Shown one piece after another: positions 60,526 to 64,000 of a stretch of DNA of 64,000 nucleotides. Origin of the DNA: Liquorilactobacillus sicerae (lineage in GTDB: Bacteria > Bacillota > Bacilli > Lactobacillales > Lactobacillaceae); contig NZ_JAHAVQ010000011.1 of the NCBI RefSeq assembly GCF_029916425.1, positions 17,630 to 81,629 of the forward strand, given 5' to 3'. The notes under the pieces were generated by a model, which was not told where the DNA came from, made no database searches, and was given only the letters and a program-made list of their open reading frames with translations. Every line of letters starts with the position of its first letter. Positions within the stretch are counted from its first letter, which is position 1. The position numbers and the translations under genes were made by a program.

Positions 60526-61950
60526 GTGACCAATTTAAAAAATCATCACAGTTTATGGTTGACGATTTCCGCCGTCGGGATCTTTTCCTTTATGTCGACT
60601 CTGGATTCATCAATTATTAATATCGCATTACCGGTAATTTCAAAATCTTTAGTTATTCCAATGAACCAAACTACTTGGGCAATTTCAATTTATTTGATCA
60701 TTATTTCTGGATTGGTGACTTTTTTTGGTCGTCTTGGTGATCAAATTGGCAAAATCAAAGTTTTTAAAGCTGGAACATATATTTTTACTTTAGGTTCATT
60801 ACTAGCTGGCATAAATTTAGGTCTTTTTTTTCTGTTATTTGCCCGCTTAATTCAATCACTCGGAGCAGCTATGACTATGAGCAACAGTTTTGGAATTATT
60901 ACCGGCGTCGCTCCTTTCAAATTTCGAGCCCGGGCAATGGGATTAAATATCATGTTTGTTTCTTTAGGAACCATTGCTGGGCCAGGCTTAGGCGGCCTAA
61001 TTCTAGAACATCTCAACTGGCCTTATATTTTTTGGGTCAATGTGCCAGTTGGAATCTTAGCTATTATCATTGGACAAATTTTCTTTCCTGCTGAAAAACA
61101 TCCGGCTAAAAAATTAGTCTTTGATTATTCAGGAATCATTAGCTTCTTTTTATTGATCACTATTTTTTTCTTAGGAATCAATCTTGGACAAGAACAAGGA
61201 TTTCTCAAACCTTTGCCAATTATTTGTTCACTGGCTTCAATCGGATTATTGATTTATTTCATTATTCATGAAACTAAAACGAATGACCCACTGCTTGATT
61301 TATCGGTCTTCAAATCGGCTTTATTTAGCGTCAGTCTGATCGCTGCTTTCCTGATATTTACTTGCAACTTTTTTATTAACGTTTTGCTGCCCTTTTATTT
61401 TGAAGATCTTAGACAGATTTCAGCCGGCTCAGCTGGTTTTTATTTGATGATCTGGCCAATTATTATGTTGCTGGCAACACCTTTTTCTGGTTACATTGCC
61501 GATCATTTTCAGCAAGAAATCGTTACACTATTTGGTTTAACAATTTTAGCAGTTTCTTTTTTTGGCTGGCGCATCGTCAACCAAACTACCTCGCTCCTAT
61601 TTGTCGGGCTGCTCTTAGCATTAGGTGGCATTGGAATGTCATTTTTCCAAACTCCCAACAATGCTTTAATCATGAGTAACGCCCCAAAAGAAAAATTAGG
61701 AGTTGCTGGGGCGTTGAATGCATTAGCTCGTAACTTGGGAATGATTTCGGGAACCAGTTTAGTTACAACGATCCTCTATTTTGCAATGAGCCAAAAAATC
61801 GGCTATCAAATCACAACTTATCCACATAGTCATAACCAAGTTTTTGTTTATGGGATGCAAATTGCTTTCAGCAGTGCCACCGTAATTATTTGCTTGACCT
61901 GGTTACTGACTTTTTATCGGATCTGGATGCGAAAAAAACAATTTAAGTAA
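60526..61950 (+). CDS. MFS drug efflux transporter, DHA2 family
   Basis: A 474-residue 14-helix facilitator: FMSTLDSSIINIALPVIS (helix 1), TTWAISIYLIIISGLVTFFGRLGDQIG, RLIQSLGAAMTMSNSFGIITG and GPGLGGLILEHLNWPYIFWVN motifs match the EmrB/QacA branch. Start is GTG 60526 with GGAGGG nine bases upstream; an ATG at 60487 lacks that spacing and would add a hydrophilic tail. Its promoter region carries a 27-bp tandem duplication. Second DHA2 pump in the window. Confidence 0.9.
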   Translation: MTNLKNHHSLWLTISAVGIFSFMSTLDSSIINIALPVISKSLVIPMNQTTWAISIYLIIISGLVTFFGRLGDQIGKIKVFKAGTYIFTLGSLLAGINLGLFFLLFARLIQSLGAAMTMSNSFGIITGVAPFKFRARAMGLNIMFVSLGTIAGPGLGGLILEHLNWPYIFWVNVPVGILAIIIGQIFFPAEKHPAKKLVFDYSGIISFFLLITIFFLGINLGQEQGFLKPLPIICSLASIGLLIYFIIHETKTNDPLLDLSVFKSALFSVSLIAAFLIFTCNFFINVLLPFYFEDLRQISAGSAGFYLMIWPIIMLLATPFSGYIADHFQQEIVTLFGLTILAVSFFGWRIVNQTTSLLFVGLLLALGGIGMSFFQTPNNALIMSNAPKEKLGVAGALNALARNLGMISGTSLVTTILYFAMSQKIGYQITTYPHSHNQVFVYGMQIAFSSATVIICLTWLLTFYRIWMRKKQFK

Positions 61951-62018
61951 AGCAGCCTCAGTTCAGCTGATATTGAAGCTAAGCTTTTTTAGTATATCGG
62001 TCAACAAGTCATGAAACC

Positions 62019-63659
62019 TTAGTTGCTAATCGATGAAATTGCCATTTTGCTTAATAATGCTTGCATTTTTTCATGAGAATATTGTTCTTCAAGCTGATCG
62101 ATTGCTGATAGACCAATAAAATTATTAAATTCTGAAAATGAAAGCATTATATCCTTAGCAGCTGCTGTTTTGCCGGTTCTTTTTAAGATTGAAAGAACCC
62201 TATCAGTTGCATAAGTCTGAGCATAAGTTAAGGCTGTCGGATGAACAATGATTCTAAAGCCCATTTTCTGAGCCTGCTCAGCACTCAGAATTGGGGTTGC
62301 TCCGCCTTCAATCATGTTTAACATTAATGGTGTATCAGGAAAAGCCGCTAATTCCGCTTTCAGCTCATCAATGCTTGCTGGTGCTTCAATAAAGACTAAA
62401 TCTGCCCCGGCTTTTAAGTACGTCTGACTGCGCATGATTGCAGTTGATAAATCATAAACCGCTCGCGCATCAGTTCGTGACATGATCAAAAAATTTGGAT
62501 CTTGCCGCGTTTTAACTGCCATTTTAATTTTTTCAGTTAGAACTTCAGTTGATTCAACTCTTTTACCTGTCATATGACCACAACGCTTTGGCCAGATTTG
62601 ATCTTCTAAAAACAACCCGCAGGCGCCGATTGCTTCGTAACTGGCAACTGTTCTAACAATATTGTTTAAACCACCATATCCAGTATCTGCATCGGCAAAA
62701 ACTGGAATATTAACTGCATTTACAATCTCGCGACACTTATTAAGCATGACTCCAAAATCTGCCAAGCCACGATCAGGCTTAGCCAAATTGCTGGCACTAG
62801 TTGCATAACCTGCCGCAAAAATTGCTCGATAACCTTGCTTCTCAGCAATCTTGGCAGCCAAACTATCTGGTGCGACTACCATATTTACAATATTATCTTT
62901 AGCAAAAACAGCTTGCTTAAATTGCTGTCGCAACTGCTTAAACTTGTTAAAACCATTGTTGCAGACACAAACTAGATCTGAAACATTTGGTTCAGGTGTT
63001 TTTATCGGAACCTTTGCCTTTAAATCAAGCCAAAATTTTGGCTTAATCAATGCTGCCGCTTCTTTTGCCAGCTGACCATCTTCGAAACCAAGGCCAATTT
63101 TCAAAAGCGTTTCACTTGATAGCTGCATTAGCTGTTCTTGATTGATTTTGCTGATTAACAAATTCTTGATTCCTAATTTTTGAGCCAGTTTAAGTCGCTT
63201 TTCTAAACCGTTTAAACCATATGCAGCTACCCCGTCAAGTTTAAGAATTATTTGGCAATCCGTCATTTGTAAACTATCTTGGCAAGCTTTAATTTTACCT
63301 AAAAACTCAGCCAGATCTTCCGGTGAATTAGGAACTTGACTATGACTTGGATATTTTTGATCATTTAATACCAGATAATTTGCCCCCGAGCGAATTAATT
63401 CCTGTGCAGTTTCGTAAGCATTAAGCGGATTGCCAAAACCCGCTTGACCATCAGCAATTAAGGGAACGTTAGTCGTCAAGCGCAAATTTCTAAAAAATTG
63501 TGCATACTCTGTTAAACTTAACAATCCTTCATCATCTTGACCTAGCAAACGATTCGCTAACAGACGACCGCTGATAAAAATTGCAGCTGCTTTCTTTTGG
63601 ACTGCTTGTCTAATTTCTATCGCATTAGCAGCAATTGCTATTTCTCCACATAATTCCAT
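62019..63659 (-). CDS. tandem isocitrate lyase/PEP mutase family protein with degenerate first half
   Basis: A 546-residue protein of two PEPM/ICL-like barrels. The C-terminal half is intact: FADADTGYGG (321-330) and LEDQIWPKRCGHMTGK (351-366) with the catalytic cysteine of methylisocitrate lyase-type enzymes. The N-terminal half has the same fold cues but altered sites: ADGQAGFGN (69-77) for DADTGYGG and NDQKYPSHSQ (99-108) for EDQ..PKRCGH, losing Cys and metal-binding acids. Normal members are about 290 residues, so this is a fused duplicate with one dead unit, perhaps regulatory. Substrate unknown. Confidence 0.85.
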   Translation of the reverse strand: MELCGEIAIAANAIEIRQAVQKKAAAIFISGRLLANRLLGQDDEGLLSLTEYAQFFRNLRLTTNVPLIADGQAGFGNPLNAYETAQELIRSGANYLVLNDQKYPSHSQVPNSPEDLAEFLGKIKACQDSLQMTDCQIILKLDGVAAYGLNGLEKRLKLAQKLGIKNLLISKINQEQLMQLSSETLLKIGLGFEDGQLAKEAAALIKPKFWLDLKAKVPIKTPEPNVSDLVCVCNNGFNKFKQLRQQFKQAVFAKDNIVNMVVAPDSLAAKIAEKQGYRAIFAAGYATSASNLAKPDRGLADFGVMLNKCREIVNAVNIPVFADADTGYGGLNNIVRTVASYEAIGACGLFLEDQIWPKRCGHMTGKRVESTEVLTEKIKMAVKTRQDPNFLIMSRTDARAVYDLSTAIMRSQTYLKAGADLVFIEAPASIDELKAELAAFPDTPLMLNMIEGGATPILSAEQAQKMGFRIIVHPTALTYAQTYATDRVLSILKRTGKTAAAKDIMLSFSEFNNFIGLSAIDQLEEQYSHEKMQALLSKMAISSISN

Positions 63660-63727
63660 GCGATCACTCCTTTTTTAGATAATGCAAAAATAATTTTAAT
63701 GACAAATTAACTGTTTTGATAGTCTGC

Positions 63728-63755
63728 ATTATATACTAACTAGTTTTGATTGCAA
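63728..63755 (-). promoter_or_regulatory. promoter of the tandem lyase gene
   Basis: On the minus strand TTGCAA (63750-63755), 16-base spacer, TATAAT (63728-63733). An inverted pair ACTAACT (63734-63740 area) and AGTTAGT (63783-63790 area) flanks the -35 and could be an operator. Confidence 0.6.
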
Positions 63756-63815
63756 TTAATATTTCTAGTTTGCAAATTACAAGTTAGTTAGTAAAATAGG
63801 TCTTATTAACAAAAA

Positions 63816-63860
63816 TAAGAGACCCAACCAAAATAAAGTTTTTGGTTTAGCCCCTTACTA
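63816..63860 (-). terminator. rfbD terminator
   Basis: AACCAAAAACTTTATTTTGGTT with outer GGG/GGTC pairing forms a hairpin followed on the minus strand by TTATTTTTG. Confidence 0.6.
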
Positions 63861-63874
63861 AATGAATCTTTTAT

Positions 63875-64000
63875 TTATTTTTCACCAATCTGCTGCATGA
63901 ATCCATCCAAGGCTACTTGCCACTGCGGAAACTTGAAGCCCGTCTCTTTCGCCAAATGCATCACCGAATAATGCGGTCGAAACGCAGCCGATGGATATTG
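63875..64000 (-). CDS. rfbD: dTDP-4-dehydrorhamnose reductase, C-terminal end (partial)
   Basis: The last 41 codons of a minus-strand gene whose start lies beyond base 64000. The text YPSAAFRPHYSVMHLAKETG then FPQWQVALDGFMQQIGEK matches the RmlD C-terminus, where RP.YSV.. and P.W..AL are conserved. RmlD makes dTDP-L-rhamnose for surface polysaccharides. The rest of the rml operon is presumably outside the window. Confidence 0.72.
   Translation of the reverse strand, partial: QYPSAAFRPHYSVMHLAKETGFKFPQWQVALDGFMQQIGEK

Overview
This 64-kb window comes from a low-GC Gram-positive chromosome, almost certainly a lactic acid bacterium of the family Lactobacillaceae. Supporting signs are AT-rich DNA with strong AGGAGG ribosome sites, T-box leaders, LicT/RAT antitermination, perfect CcpA (cre) and LexA boxes, a KxYKxGKxW-type signal peptide, class A sortase, Asp23/Gls24 proteins, DUF1659/DUF2922 genes, and paired L- and D-2-hydroxyisocaproate dehydrogenase-type enzymes. 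The species cannot be named from the sequence. No rRNA, tRNA, CRISPR array, insertion sequence or prophage was seen. It reads as ordinary chromosome with several accessory loci.

Layout. 0-5 kb: the start of leuA behind a leucine attenuator with a 17-residue leader peptide, D-amino acid aminotransferase behind a long leader of unknown function, membrane proteins, mgsA and a universal stress protein. 5-10 kb: a beta-glucoside operon (licT-bglP-bglA) with two RAT/terminator switches and a cre box. 10-18 kb: a DUF4422 glycosyltransferase, sortase A, dhaKLM under a cre box, an SGNH-GNAT fusion, a cation/proton antiporter and glmS with NagR-like operator candidates. 18-28 kb: a GT8 glycosyltransferase, membrane proteins, an AI-2E-family exporter, PAP2 phosphatase, an ABC exporter, OsmC, and a LexA-controlled Y-family polymerase with a small uncharacterised partner. 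28-32 kb: an ECF transporter operon (UPF0397 S component, double ATPase, EcfT) under a T-box leader. 32-40 kb: MazG-like protein, dehydrogenases, codBA and an APC permease.

40-46 kb: acetyltransferase, DUF1659/DUF2922 pair, GT2 and GtrA, then an exopolysaccharide control module (LCP protein, CpsC, CpsD tyrosine kinase, CpsB phosphatase). The kinase gene carries an in-frame TAA that cuts off its tyrosine-rich tail. 46-51 kb: ThrE exporter, an MFS pump, and two convergent genes for L- and D-2-hydroxyacid dehydrogenases, the D enzyme under a T-box. 51-54 kb: the amaP-DUF2273-asp23-asp23 envelope-stress operon, including a 59-residue gene. 54-64 kb: ClC channel, orphan bacteriocin-immunity protein, LysM protein, a second LCP protein, a Wzx-type flippase, a HAD phosphatase that appears to start at ATT, a second MFS pump behind a perfect 27-bp tandem repeat, a tandem isocitrate-lyase-family protein with a degenerate first half, and the 3' end of rfbD.

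How the genes fit together. Amino-acid sensing RNA leaders are a recurring theme: leucine attenuation on leuA and two T-boxes on a transporter and a hydroxyacid dehydrogenase. Carbon control acts on beta-glucosides and dihydroxyacetone through CcpA and LicT. Surface glycan functions (sortase, GT2/GT8/GtrA, the CpsABCD-like module, Wzx, RmlD) are scattered rather than held in one complete cluster.
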